Counted from the first letter of the stretch, positions 15,459 through 27,420 are shown. The stretch: DNA of 64,000 bases from Plantago major (GCA_026545765.1 CM048839.1:55474677-55538676), one strand, 5' to 3'. Translations and numbers: made by a program. The notes: generated by a model from the letters alone, not told the origin.

Positions 15459-17417
15459 TGTAACAGCCCAAAATTTATTATTTCGAACTTATGCGTTTTA
15501 GAACGAAACGAGCGTTAAGCAAAATTCGTAAAACGTTAATTTTGGCTCAAAACCTTTTCCTTAAAGATTGAGCCCAAAATTTCTTTAGTGAGCTCATCTT
15601 CAAGCTCCTTTTTATACAAGTATCAAAACCCTAAACTCCCAATCAAACTCTAGTTATTTTCAAAATAAAAACTCTCATCCAAACTTTAGTGTCGCGCGTA
15701 AATATTCTGCACTGCGCAACCATTTTCAAAATACGATCCCCGGTTCGTTAACCGTTGGATCGTGCTGAATTTTGGAGAGTGGATTCATAACACACCGTTT
15801 TATACTGTCACCGGAGGATTTTCTGTTTGGATTTCTGAGGCGGCCAGAATAAGTGTCGAACAGAGGCTGGTTTTCAACCCACCGTTTTCAATTCTTGCCC
15901 TCTCGTTTGTTCTCTCAAGGCAAGTTCCCCTAGGACTTGCATCACAAATGTTTATATGTATGATGTAAACCTTGCGTGTTTAAGTTATTATCTATGCTAC
16001 GATATGAAATTGATTGAAGTTTCCCTAAGGTTTCATTCAAGATTATTTGATTTGTCATCTATACTATGCTATATGTGATATTTGCAAGTTCACTTAGTAA
16101 CTTATGGCATATTATTTGTTGTTTTATTCTGTTTACATGGTTGAATCGATCGATATGTGACCCAGGAAGGATATTGTTGCATGTTCACATGTGTTAGTCC
16201 ATGGTCAATTATCAATGGTATATATGGAATTCTCGTAATTAGGATGGTGATGATGATAATGATGATGATGATTAGTGGATTAAAACATGGGATGGTGTTA
16301 CTTACTTGTTTTGAGGATGCTAATTTATGTCGTTCTTATGATTTTTGATACTGTTGTGCATAGATTTGATCATGGAACAGTATTGCTAAGACCACATACT
16401 TAGGTTTCTTGTTACTTCTGAACGAATCTTAATTCCATATTATTGTGTGCTCAAAGTATGTTATGCTTTAATCATATTTAAGATGCTAGTACTATGTATG
16501 ATGTTTTTACACACACTAGAATCATGCACTCATGAGTTTAGAGTTTAAGAGTATGCATTCACGTTAGTAAGAGTTAAGTCAAGAAAGATTTCAAGTCATG
16601 TCAAGAATGGGCTAGTAAGGTCTCCCTGGCAAATCGTGGCCAACCAAGTTAAGCGGTCACCATCGGCTAGGCAACTAGCAAATCGTGGCTATTCATGTTA
16701 AGCGGTCACCATCGGCTAGGCAACTAGCAAATCGTGGCTATTCAAGTTAAGCGGTCACCATCGGCTAGAAAACTAGCAAATCGTGGCTATCTATGTTAAG
16801 CGATCACCATCGGCTAGGGATGTATCTTACGACGCCAAGTGAGCTCACGAATCAAGATAATTTTCAAGTCATGTTTAAGAGTAAAGTTTAAGAATACTTT
16901 TCAAGTAGTTCAAGTTCAAGTTACGAGTTTTCAAGAAGAACAAGTTCAAGTGTTAAGTGTCAGGTCAAGTCAGGTCATAGGGTTGCATTGCATTAAGCAA
17001 GACTAAAAGATTTAAAAGACATGAAGATAGAACTTTAAGTCATGGCACGTGCATGGAGCTTACTCAGTCAGTGGTCACGACTGACCCCTTTCTAAATATC
17101 TATTTTTAGGTAATTGAAGTCGAGCTATTGGAGTGGAGCGTTGCCGAAGCAGTGATCACTACCAAGAGCATCTTTACAGTTTTCAGTTTCATATATTTAG
17201 AGTTTTGTATCAAAACTTTTATGATTTTATAGTTCCGCTGCATATTTTGACTAATTCACGGTTTAGTATCAAGAATTTCATGTCAAGTCTTTTGACGCGT
17301 AATGCGTCTAGTAACGTTTTATATTTTAACAAGTCAATTTCGTTGAATTTATAAGCTCATGAATTAGCGCGAGTCATATTTTCCTTAATTCGTATTTATA
17401 AAATTCGGGGCGCTACA
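15459..17417. mobile_element. Solo LTR with 5-bp target duplication
   Basis: The element starts TGTAACAGCCC and ends GGGGCGCTACA, the TG...CA form of plant LTRs, and is flanked by the 5-bp direct repeat GAAAC (15454-15458 and 17418-17422). It is 1,959 bp long and holds no gag or pol, so it is most simply a solo LTR left by recombination. The TGTAACAGCCC/GCGCTACA ends are common on Ty3-type plant retrotransposons. It contains a four-copy minisatellite (16630-16818). Confidence 0.88.
16630..16818. repeat. 50-bp tandem repeat inside the solo LTR
   Basis: About four copies of a 49-50 bp unit containing AAATCGTGGC, TTAAGCGGTCACCATCGGC and TAGGCAACTAGC lie head to tail. Copies differ by a few bases. 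The array is internal to the LTR. Confidence 0.9.
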
Positions 17418-17422
17418 GAAAC

Positions 17423-18262
17423 CGTCAAACATTTCTACTAATTAAATCCAAGTGATTTTTTAAAAAAAACAATTCATTTATTCAAACCGACAAAAAACTA
17501 TACATAGCATTACTGGGGAAGATAGACAAACAAGGGGTTTCATGCCACTCCTAGTAATCATTCTAAGTGATACATAATTCGGGGTGGGAAATTACTTTCA
17601 GTTGAAGTGATATGTAATTCGGGGTGGGGAACTACTTTCAGCCGAAAATCGGAGCTAGCAAACCGATCAATCAGGTCCACTGCAAGGTTGGCCTTCCTGT
17701 AGATTACTTGGATTTTTACGTCCACAAATGATATTATGTACTACGTTATGCGCCTCTCCCTCTCCGATCTGTGCTAAGCCCCTATAAAGGGACGAAGGGA
17801 GTAATTAATTATATTCCAAAGTTGCGTTGATTTCACTGGTTTTTACTCTTATTTCCGTTTCTGATTATACACATTGAGGATAGGCTCACTGAGGATAGAA
17901 ATATGGGAAAGGGAGAAGCTGGAGCAAGGCCTTCGAAGTCGGACAAAGAGCATGAGTAGAGGCGGTGTATTAACACATCTTTCGTGAACTGTCTTAAACA
18001 AAAACCACAACGTTGATTGAAAATTCCAAAGATGACGATTAGGAAGGATAAACTAGTAGTCCCAATTTGTTTCAAACGCATTAAGACGACTTCGAAGCCG
18101 CTCTAGTTCGCCAATTCGACATGTCAGCGTAATCCATGTGGCATAGGACCAAAATCGCACACCAACTCGGCGTTTTTGATGAATTGCGACCGTATTTGCA
18201 ATTTTGGACATTTATAGGACCGTAGATGTGCATGAATGTTAGTTATAACACAAAAAATGCAC
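17423..18262. other. Intergenic region with a short direct repeat
   Basis: A 38-bp phrase with GTGATATGTAATTCGGGGTGGG is nearly duplicated at about 17567-17641. A terminus-like GGGACGAAGGGAGTA near 17788-17802 resembles a MITE end. On the + strand a short open stretch near 17870-17957 reads RNMGKGEAGARPSKSDKEHE then stops; it could be a gene remnant but I cannot name it. Confidence 0.35.
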
Positions 18263-18510
18263 ATTAACCCTTTTTCACAATGGTAGATGATGACATGATC
18301 AGTCCACAACCTTACATGAATGGTTCTCATGCCCAATGTCGAATGCCGTCCGTTGATCCGCTGGTTGCGGGGCATAAGTTGGATAGTAATCTTGCATATT
18401 CATATTACCATGAGCAGCCGCATAATCACCACCATCGTTTTCCAGAGTACCCAAATGTCACTGCTGGTGTCAACAGGGGCGGAGCAAGAATTAAAAATTG
18501 CATGTGACTA
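18263..18510 (+). pseudogene. Unidentified exon fragment, His/Tyr/Pro-rich
   Basis: An open frame starting at 18280 reads MVDDDMISPQPYMNGSHAQC and then a Tyr- and His-rich part (SYYHEQPHNHHHRFPEYPN), with coding-like composition unlike the surrounding AT-rich DNA. It runs directly into CAGGGGCGGAGCAAGAA at 18474, which looks like one terminal repeat of a hAT-type transposon, and then stops. No upstream exon was found. The family is not recognised. Confidence 0.35.
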
Positions 18511-19047
18511 ATTTATATAAGGGACAATTCTATAAAAAAATAATCGTCACTTATTTGCAAAATTGAATATTAAATAGGCTATTTGATACTTTGTTGCTAA
18601 AGTTTGTTTTTGTTCGAACATTTATTTTATTTTAAATTCAGGACTGTCAAAAACTGATGAGGTAGAATACTTACCGACTCACGCCTTATGTAAATTCTGG
18701 TCTATTTTCTTGATCAGGGCCGGCCCAAACTTTTTTAGGCATGTATAATTTTTTAAATGTCCCTCAAATAATTAATAGTTATAGATATAAAGGAAAAAAA
18801 TACTTTGTATATAATATTAAAATTATTTTATGCAGAGTTGGCTCAAGTGGTATGTGCAAATTTATATCTTATTTCAAATAAATAAAGGCGACGAACAACT
18901 TTACAAACCACTATTTCTAATTCTGTTCTAAGACTAAACAAATTCTCAGCAAATAAGAAATCAAATTAGCATTTGATTTGATGAAGTTAGGATCAACAAC
19001 TTGGCGACCTCGATTATATGACAAACAATAATTTCTCACTTATCTCG
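18511..19047. other. Non-coding region with hAT-like ends
   Basis: The phrase CAGGGCCGGCCC near 18717 resembles another hAT-type terminal repeat, and GCTCAAGTGGTATGTG near 18841 resembles a SINE A box. No matching opposite ends were found nearby, so neither element can be bounded. No gene is seen. Confidence 0.35.
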
Positions 19048-19055
19048 ATTGAAAT

Positions 19056-19758
19056 TAGGGCTGCTCATATGATTCGTATCCGTGGATCCGGTCCGTTTAT
19101 CCGCATTTACGGATCGGATCGATCTGATCCGTTAGCTAACGGATCGGATAACGGATACGATTTTTTTCTATCCGTGAAAAACGGATAAATCCGACGGATA
19201 TCCCATCCATTTTTTAATTATATTATAATATATTAGGTATTTAGGTTTTTTCGCCCTTTGTTTGCCCTAACCTAATCATTCGCCCACAGCCCCACACTCA
19301 CACACGCCGTCTCCAACCATGGACAGAGAGTCTGAGACTGAAATCGATCTCATCCCTCAGCCCTTCACCAGAATTCCGCCGCCCCTCATCAACTCATCTC
19401 TCCTCTGTGTCTGCGCGCCGTCTGCTCGTTCATCGCGCCTCTCATTGACTCATCTTCTCTGCTCGTTCATCGCGCCTCTTCCATCTTCGCCATCTCCGTT
19501 GATATGTAATTCGATTATTCGAACCTATGTTGTTTGGTGTTCTTCGTTTTTTCGTCATTTTATCGTCCAATAATGTTGAAAAAAAAGTTTTTTTAAAAAA
19601 ATTATATTTGGTGGATAACGGATATCCGGCGGATTTATCCGTTATCCGATCCGCTCTGAACGGATCGGATAACGGATAAACCTTTTAGTCATCCGTTTGA
19701 CTGGATATCCGATCAAACGGATCGGATATGATCCGTATCCGCCCGTTGCACAGGCCTA
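19056..19758. mobile_element. Non-autonomous hAT-type element with 8-bp target duplication
   Basis: The element begins TAGGGCTGCTCA and ends TGCACAGGCCTA, an imperfect terminal inverted repeat. It is flanked by the 8-bp direct repeat ATTGAAAT at 19048-19055 and 19759-19766, the duplication size of hAT transposons. Both subterminal regions are full of CGGATAACGGAT and TATCCGTTATCCG palindromes. At 703 bp it has no transposase. An 84-codon frame at 19319-19573 in the GC-richer middle has no known domain and may be a relic of a leader. Confidence 0.92.
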
Positions 19759-19766
19759 ATTGAAAT

Positions 19767-20400
19767 GCTGTGGCGCCATGGGGGGGAGGAATTCGACAGA
19801 CATAAGTTGTAATTGATTTTGCGATTATTGATTTGGAGAGAATTGATTCATGATGAGGAGTCAAGAATTAGGTTGACGGCGAGAGTTTTTCCACGCGTCA
19901 GTTCACGCTCCACTTCAGACTTATTATTATACTTTAATAAAAATTCATACTACAAACACAAAATCTCTCTCATCAGAGACGGTCTCTAGATAACTTATCT
20001 AGAGACAACCTATATTAACAATAAAATCACCCATGTTATTAATATGTGTATTGGTAAAAAATACGTCCATATTGTTAAAGAAATAAGTCTTGTTGTAATA
20101 TGTGTATTGGTAAAAAATACGCTATTGACCAATTTGACCAAATTTGGTCCAAACGCTCAAACGAGCATAATCGAAAGAAATTGGATAAACGCTTCCTATG
20201 GCTCAAGCCCAATCCGAAATACTACATGATCAATTACAAGTACACGAAGCCATATGGACCACAAGGTGAAAATTGAACATCGTCTCCATGAGAAGGGCCT
20301 CTAGTGGTCTAGTCCACGTGATAAGGCCCATAAACATATGGAAAGCCTCCTAGCCCATATGCGAGATACTTAACGCGCACACCACACCTGGAGTCCAATA
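19767..20400. other. Intergenic region, no gene seen
   Basis: This AT-rich region contains a short direct repeat of ATATGTGTATTGGTAAAAAATACG near 20042 and 20098. No open frame with a domain is present. The beginning of the LTR-like sequence further right probably lies in or near this region but its edge could not be found. Confidence 0.4.
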
Positions 20401-21000
20401 GCTCTAGAAGAAGAAAAGGTCTCACATAGGTAGTTCGAGGACTCCGAGGTACCCGCGTACTCGTGTAGTGGTTACGCAACAAACTCATACTAACGTTAGT
20501 GGAGAGTCAATATAAGGCGAACAAGGGAGAAACCCTAAAGACATCGCATTCCACACACTTTTAACCTACTACCGCTTAAGCAATTGTCATCTTCCTCCTC
20601 TCTTCCTGAATCAGAATTACTCACCTACGCATTTCGAGCGCCTCCTGAGCTTCCGGTGGACTTTCGCACATAGGCTTGAGGAGCATCTCCAGAGCTTTAC
20701 GCGAAATCCATACTCCATAGCTAGAAGGTCCTTCCACCTAATCACTCACAATCACTCTCCAGGTGCCCATCGCTTCGAAAGCCACTTGAACGAACAAAAG
20801 GATAAGTCAATCTCTCACTCTTTGCTATTTCCTTTACTTTTACATCTTCCAGACTCATTGGCTTAAGCGTCGGAGTCCATACGGTCGGCACCACACCGGT
20901 GTCCCAATTGGATTTTACGCCATAGCGTGCTATGTTGTTGTCTTGCAGGTTGCTGGTGCGCTGCAATTCGTATCAATCTTTGATTGTAGGTTCTAATCAT
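20401..21000 (+). mobile_element. LTR-like leader of a Ty3-type retrotransposon
   Basis: The stretch has GC content and text typical of a plant Ty3 LTR end (a CCCTAAAG / CTTCCTCCTCTCTTCC leader region). It leads to GCGCCCACCGAGTGGCCCGG at 21011-21030, very close to the GCGCCCACCGTGGGGC phrase that follows the primer-binding region in many Tat/Retand-type elements. The 5' boundary and a second LTR are not seen. Confidence 0.5.
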
Positions 21001-21063
21001 CCACAATTTCGCGCCCACCGAGTGGCCCGGCTATCAAAAGAGACAACACACTAGCTATCTGTC

Positions 21064-21645
21064 ATGACACACTCATACGAGTACATCCTCGAAGAGGTGG
21101 AGGAAATTGATGTCACCACTCAAATCAAGGCTCTAACTGCCCAGATGCAGGAGAATGCGAAGAAGCTTCAACACCTTGAGGAGGAGAACCGTACTGTTAG
21201 GCAAGAAAATTCTTCCTTGTAGGAAAAGGTGAATGCTTTGGTCCAACAAAGTTCCCCCTTGGCAGGCCTCCAGATTGCAACTCCAACTCCAGAGATGGGA
21301 TCGTCATGCCGACACGCTTTGGACTCTAGCATGGAGAATCCATCGCGCAACACTATAGAGGCTAGGCGTCTGTCTTTTAAGGGGATGGAAGGGGTGATTC
21401 CCATAACTCCAAATCCTCAAGTATCGAATGAACTGCCCCGGCCTACTCTGGAGATGACTTAAATATTGACTAGCAGAAGGGTATCCTTTGAGGGTGTCGA
21501 TCCAAGAACACTTGGCGAAGAACCACAACAAACTCCCTTGAATGTAAGTCAGTTGGATCGTTCACTAACACTTTCTGTAGGTATGAGAAACATCAATGAT
21601 GAGTTGGCCTCCAAGTTGGTAAGATTCAGAGGATCCCCGGAGTAA
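21064..21645 (+). pseudogene. Truncated gag-like gene of a Ty3-type retrotransposon
   Basis: An open frame begins MTHSYEYILEEVEEIDVTT just after the leader, continues with a coiled-coil-like stretch (LQHLEEENRTVRQENSSL), then hits a TAG stop. The frame goes on through a Pro/Ser/Thr-rich region to further stops near 21460 and 21643. A short heptad-rich start after the leader is usual for gag in Tat-type elements. No capsid, zinc knuckle or pol follows, so this is a decayed 5' fragment. Confidence 0.5.
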
Positions 21646-22349
21646 CAACTCCGATCAAGAAAGTTAGCTACTCATAGTATCTAATAGACAGAAATTGAAA
21701 ACTAGGAAGAAAAGGAAGAAGAAGCGTAGTCTGTGATGTCTTTGTGCTGCTGCTTCTACGGTTTCCTCCTTCTGGGTGCCTGACGGCCAGCGGTTTTGGG
21801 GTTTCACTTCCCCGAGGACTGGTTCTCTCTCAGGAGAGCTGCTTTGTGAGCGGTGTAGAATTATGAGACCCCTGAGGTCTTATTTACAGTGTGGAAATCG
21901 AGCTCTGGCCGCCATTCATCAATAAGGAAGGTTTAGGAAGGCGGGCTCTAGCCTGACAGGCCAGGAGAAACAGCCCAGAAGAAATCAGAAGTGTCACTGC
22001 GGTCGCCTGTGGACCGCTGTGACCCCTTCTGCGGTCACCTGTGGATCGCCAAGTGCGATTGCTGCAGATTCAAATTTGTTTTCTTTGTTCTTCGATTTCA
22101 GGCTTCGTAACTTCGTTTCTCGAAAAGTGGTCTTCTACAAAGTTGTTGCATCTTCAATTATCTTCGCATTGGTTGATCGCATGACATGTTTTGACTCCTC
22201 GAACTCCGTGCAACGGACAATCCACAATTATGTCATTTTTGCACATGAAATCGTGCAATTCCTCAAAAATGCAATCATGACCTACAAAAAACCCGTGAAG
22301 TTGGTAATTGACCATAAAACGATACAAAAATTGTATCTAAGGCAAAAAA
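21646..22349. other. Repeat-derived non-coding region
   Basis: The phrase CTGCGGTC...CCTGTGGA is repeated near 21999 and 22029. An open frame at 22019-22363 covers part of this but has no recognised domain. This region appears to join the truncated gag fragment to the 3' end of the LINE; no gene is assigned. Confidence 0.4.
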
Positions 22350-22390
22350 AAATGAGGGTCTAAAAGCATGCTATATCGCACATTTCATTG

Positions 22391-25300
22391 TCACATCATT
22401 CTTTCATGCCAAAGAAGAGATAAAGTTTTATTGACAGGTTTTTTCTTTCTTATCGAGTTCCATGTAGAGCTAGAAGTAAAATTACCATCAGAAAAAGGTT
22501 TCCACATCAATTTAGCTTCTAAAGAAGACTCAAAAGGAATAAGAGACAGTTTAGAAGCTAAATTCAAAGGAAGGTTTTCAGATAATAAATTCCAGTTCCA
22601 ATTAGCCTCACTACCAGTTTCCTGCACAAGCAAGTTACTTACAAGTGTCTCAGATATAGCAACATTTGCTAAAGCACCTACTTCAGACCAAGTATCTTTC
22701 CAAAAAAAAAAAAAAAAAAAAATACTTTTCCTTTTCCAATTTTCCAAAACAAATTAAGTTCAGTAAGATCTCTTACATCAAGCATCCTTTTCCAAGACAT
22801 GGAATCAGCATGCTTCATTATAATATGCCCAGGAAAATAATTTTACAGTACATGGTAATTAAGCAAACATCCCACAAGGAATTTTGTTCTCTAAACCTGA
22901 ACCAAAGATTTAAAGCAAAGGAATCACAGATATCAAACAGATTTCTAATACATAACACCCCCCCCCCCCCTTCTTCACAAGGATAGCAAACAGGTTTCCA
23001 AGAAGACCAATGGGTCTTCTTTTCTTTTTCAGAGGAACCCCAAAAAAATTTAGAAATCAAACTGTCCAAGATTTTCAACACAGCTTTGGGAGGGTTTAGC
23101 ACTTGCATAAGGTAAATAGGCATAGAATTAAGCACACTTCTTATAATTACTCATCTACCTCCCTGAGAAATCATATTAATATTCCAACCCATCAGCTTTT
23201 TCTTCACCTTAGCAATTAGAGGATCAAAAAGGGAGATCTTTTTATTGCCTTTAGAAATTGGAGCACCTAGATAATAAAAAGGCAATCTTTTCACAGTAAA
23301 ACCAGTAATATTTTGAACTTTCTCCATATTTCCCTGTTTTCCAAAAAAAAATTATCACTTTTTTCAAAGTTGATTTTTTGCCCAGACACTCTTTCATAAT
23401 GTTTCAAGAACCCCATCAATTTTTGCAAGGCCAATTGAGGAGCTTTGCTAAAAATAATCAAATCATCCGCATAGGCTAGATGACTCACAGTAAAACCCTT
23501 TTTGGTATCATAAAACAATTTAGGGTTCCTTTCAAAGAGATGATTCAAACCCTTAGACAGATATTCAACATCAATTATGAAAAGGGCAGGGGCAAGGGGA
23601 TCACCCTGTCTAAGGCCAGCAGAAGATCTGAAGAATCCTTTCACACTACCATTTAAAATCACACTAAAATGACAATTTTCCACTACTTTTGAAACCATAT
23701 GAATCCAGGAATTTGAAAAACCAAAAGCCTTCAGAATGTCATAGAGGAATTGCCAGTTTAGCCTATCATAAGCTCTCATCATATCAAGCTTTACAATCAT
23801 GTTAGAGCTTCTTGTTTTAAAATCTAAAGCTTGAGTAAGTTCTTGTGTGAGAGGGATATTGTCAGAAATTAACCTCCCTTTTGAAAAGCCATTTTGATTT
23901 TCAGAAATGATAAAGGGGAGGAGACCAACTAATCTAGAATTTAACAATTTAGTGAGAATTTTTAAAGTGCAGTTGCAAATACTAACTAGTTTGTAATCAT
24001 TCCAAGAGACACGGTGAGGGATTTTAGGAATTAAAGCCAGAGCTGTAGCAAAGATACCTATAGGGATATCACCTGAGGAAAAATCCAAAACTCATTCTAT
24101 CAAATCTTGCTTGATTATCTGCCAACAATCTTGAAAGAACCTAGTTGTAAAACCATCCAATCTAGCACTTGCATCCTTATTAAGGCTGAAGACCACTTCC
24201 TTGATTCTTCTTCCTCTGGGTACCTACACAAAGACACATTTTGTTCCTTAGTAATCATAGATGGAATTCTCTCAAAAACTGGTTGTTCAGAAGGAGTGAA
24301 AGAAGAAGAAAGAATATTAGAAAAGTATTCTATTGCAGAATCATGTAATTCAGAGGGAGATGAAATAATTCTTCCCTGTGCCAAAATGGAATGAACTTGA
24401 GCTTTGATCCTCTTTCTCTTCACAAAGTTATGGAATAACTTGGTGTTTCCATCACCATGAATGTTCCAGTTGCAAGAGGCCTTCTGTTGACAAAAAGTAG
24501 CCTCCATGTCCAATGCTACATGAAACTCTTTAGACTTTTCTTCCAATAAGGCCTTATGAATTGCAGAAGGGGAAGAGTGCACATAAGATTCTGCAACTTG
24601 AGATTCCAAAGATTTGAGTTTATCAAACATGTTGCCAAATACGTTTTTGTTCCACCATCTCAAATGTTGTTTTAATCTAAAGAGTTTCTCCCAAAGTTTT
24701 TTGAGACCAGTATTCCTTGCAGGTAAAGACCAATGCATCTCAATGCTTCAGACAATCAGGATGTAAGAGCCACATGTTTTGAAAGCTAAATTGCCCAAAC
24801 TTTGGAATGACAGGCACAATAGCACTAATAATAATAGGTCTATGATCTGAACATCTTCTAACAAAATGTGACATTTCGTTTTGAGCAAAAAAATCCAACC
24901 ATTTGTGATTAAAGAGCAACCTATCTATCCTTTGTTTCACATCTTGCCATTGCCAGTAAAGGGCAAACCTTTAAAACCTATATCTACCAAACCACATTGT
25001 ATTATAAAAGAGATAATCATTCATGGCTCTCACATCAGGGACCCCCCTCCCCCCTAGATCTTTCAGAACTATCGGCTAAAATATTAAAATCCCCACCCAC
25101 CATCCAAGGGTAATCAGACACAACAATACTGGATAAATCATGGCATAAAGTCAATCTTTCCCTTCTAGAGCATTTAGCATATACAAAAGTCAAAAGCACA
25201 TCTGAAGGAAGTTGATCTGAACTAACTATACGATGCAAAAATTGCTTATTATCAATAAGCACAGAGACCTTATAGGCAGAAGAAGCAAAGATTCATATTT

Positions 25301-25484
25301 TGTTAGAACAATTTGAAGCCACAATATCCATTTTAAACTTATTAAAAAAGAAATGAGAATCAAGATTTACAAGAGGTTCAAGTAAAACAAACATATCCAA
25401 CTTTTCAACATTTTTCAAGTACCACAACTGTTGCTGGGAAGGCTTATTACCTATCCCTCTAACATTCCAACAAAGAATCTTCAT
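22391..25484 (-). pseudogene. LINE ORF2: endonuclease and reverse transcriptase, broken
   Basis: ORF2 makes the endonuclease and reverse transcriptase for target-primed insertion. From 25484 leftward: an endonuclease start (MKILCWNVRGIGN), the GGDFN motif near 25090, the SDHRPI motif near 24850 that ends the nuclease, a connecting region (24738-24115), reverse transcriptase (24088-23291) with LRQGDPLAPALF and the catalytic AYADDLIIFS, and a zf-RVT-like region down to 22391. Breaks: stops or shifts separate the frame near 25290, 25030, 24740, 24115, 23290 and 22815. The endonuclease middle is out of frame. It cannot make an active protein as it stands. Confidence 0.88.
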
Positions 25485-27353
25485 TAAGAATCAGATGAAG
25501 CAAGATCCACACTACCTTTCTTTTTTCTTCCAGCAGATTTCCTTACACTCACTCCTGTCTTAGAAGAATTTTTAGTTGTTCTAATAGTAGGAGGCTTAGA
25601 GATCAAATATTTACTTGGATCAACAGAAGAAACAACTTTCTTTTTTCTGTTTTTCAAGGAAGCAATAGAGGAGACAGTAATCTTACCTACATAGGTAGAA
25701 AGGTCCTGAGAAGAGTCCAAAGAAATCATGGTGATAGATTCCTTGATACCATAAAAGTTTCCATCTTGGTTATCCTCTTCCTCAGAGGAGGAGCCTACTT
25801 CACCCTCAGAATGTCTTATGAAGAATGAAGCATTTACTGGTTCACATTCTGGCACAAAGGTATCATGAAGCAAATCATCAGAGTCAGTTTCAAACAGGAA
25901 AACAGGAGAGAAAACAGGTGCCTCCTCTTTATCCAAAGCCTGAGAAGAAGAGCCTGCCAATAAGGGAGAAGAAGTTAGAGATTTTTGTTTAGGGATATTC
26001 TCAACTTGTTCCTTTAAAACAAGTTTATCATTTTTAGTAAAATTAGAAGCATCATCTTCTACTAATTCTTCCAGAGGAGAAAAAGTATTAAATGATAGTT
26101 CCTTCTCATTTGAAACTAGATTTCCTTGACTAGAAGGGTTAAGTTGATCCTTTCCCAAAATAGAAGTAGGAGAAAGAGGAGGAGAGGGAGGAATAGAGTG
26201 AGAAGAAGAAATGTTCCTGTCTGATCTATGTTGCCATTGACCTTGGGGAAGGTTGAAAGAGCCTCTTCCCCCCCTTACCTGACCTGCCATTCAAGTAACC
26301 AGTCCCTACTCTGCTGCCACCTCTACCTCCTCTTGGATTCCTCCCACCTCTCACAACAAAGCTGTTTTGAGGAGGAGGTTTACCCAGGATAGAATCAGAA
26401 GGAACATGAAGGTAATGAGGGATATCATCTACACCAGAGTTAACAGGAGGCTCCACAACAGTTTCATTAGCCAGACAATGATAAACCTCATGCCCCAATT
26501 TCTTGCAACAAGTACAATAAGCAGGAATCTGAGAATAAGAAACTTTCACAGCCATACCAGAATCAAGCAGATTAATCCAAACATGAGTAGGTCTAGGTTT
26601 AGTAATATCCAATTCAATACAAACACTAGCTTGGTTCAATTTGCTCTTGTTTGCAGTATAACCGTCCACTTTAATAGGCTTACCAATTAGTTTACCAATT
26701 TCAAACAAAGCCTCTTTATTGAAAAGGAAAATCGGAAGTTTTTCAAAGGCCACCCAAATAGGGACAATAGGAGAGTCAGCTTCCAGGGAGAATTTTGGAG
26801 TCTATTTTGAAAATCTAACAGGAATACCATTAACAGAGGGATTTTCAAGAAGCCAGAGGAAGTTATAGTCTTCTTCCAAAACCAGTTGGATGGCAACATG
26901 ATTTTTATCAAGAAAGCTAACCGAAAACCTAGATTTCAAGTTCAAATCTTAGAGCATCTTGGTTACTTCATAAATTTTGGGAATACCATGAGCAAAAGTA
27001 CCAATTATCGTCAAAGAGAAAGGTTTAGAAAGATTAGTAACCTCTTCATCAATGAAGTCAATAGCTGGCAGCCCATTGAAAGTTGAACCAGTCTTCGGTG
27101 GAACAACATTCCTAGTGGAATCCATCTCGCCAAAGGGGAAGTAAAGCAGGGAAGCACCATTGTGCCCAATACCAGCTGCAGAGACCTTAATCGAACCATT
27201 CAGAGATTTTTTGGGGGAGGAAAGAGTGTTAGAGAAGGACTTAGGGTTAGGGGAAGAAGTACTGTTTGGGACTGAGGGAGGAGGGACAGAGGTGGAAGAC
27301 GAACTTGAAGGAATGGACGAAGAAGGCGGATCAAGAGGGTCAGACGAAGCCAT
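25484..27353 (-). pseudogene. LINE ORF1: DUF4283 / CCHC RNA-binding protein, broken
   Basis: ORF1 of plant L1 elements encodes an RNA-binding chaperone. The start is MASSDPLDPPSSSIPSSSSS at 27353, a Ser/Pro-rich leader, followed by a DUF4283-type region (GTFAHGIPKIYEVTKML and onward), then the zinc knuckle YCTCCKKLGHEVYHC near 26490, Gly/Arg-rich text and a Lys/Ser-rich tail. Stops interrupt it near 26949 and 26810, and there is a frame change near 26250. It ends GATTCTTAA, and the final A is also the first base of the ORF2 ATG. Confidence 0.85.
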
Positions 27354-27420
27354 GTTGACAAGACGTTAACCGGAAAAGGACAAGACGGAAACTGGTAGCA
27401 GCTAGAGGCTACGTTAGGGT

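Larger units (their letters stand above)
22350..27410 (-). mobile_element. Decayed L1-type LINE retrotransposon
   Basis: The element is read on the minus strand. ORF1 (27353 to 25484) and ORF2 (25484 to about 22390) are both recognisable but carry several stops and shifts. A short 5' leader lies between 27354 and about 27420. The 3' end is uncertain: coding similarity fades near 22390 and no poly-A tail (poly-T on +) or target duplication was found, so the element may be 3'-truncated. A run of about 19 A at 22700-22718 (+) lies inside ORF2 and is a homopolymer expansion, not a tail. Confidence 0.9.

Noticed and set aside
16630..16818. Regularly spaced repeats that might suggest a CRISPR-like array
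   Set aside because: The 50-bp units are adjacent with no unique spacers and lie inside a plant LTR; the context is eukaryotic.
22019..22757. Several + strand open frames of about 110-130 codons
   Set aside because: Those from 22368 onward are antisense to LINE ORF2; the one starting at 22019 has no domain and lies in repeat-derived text.
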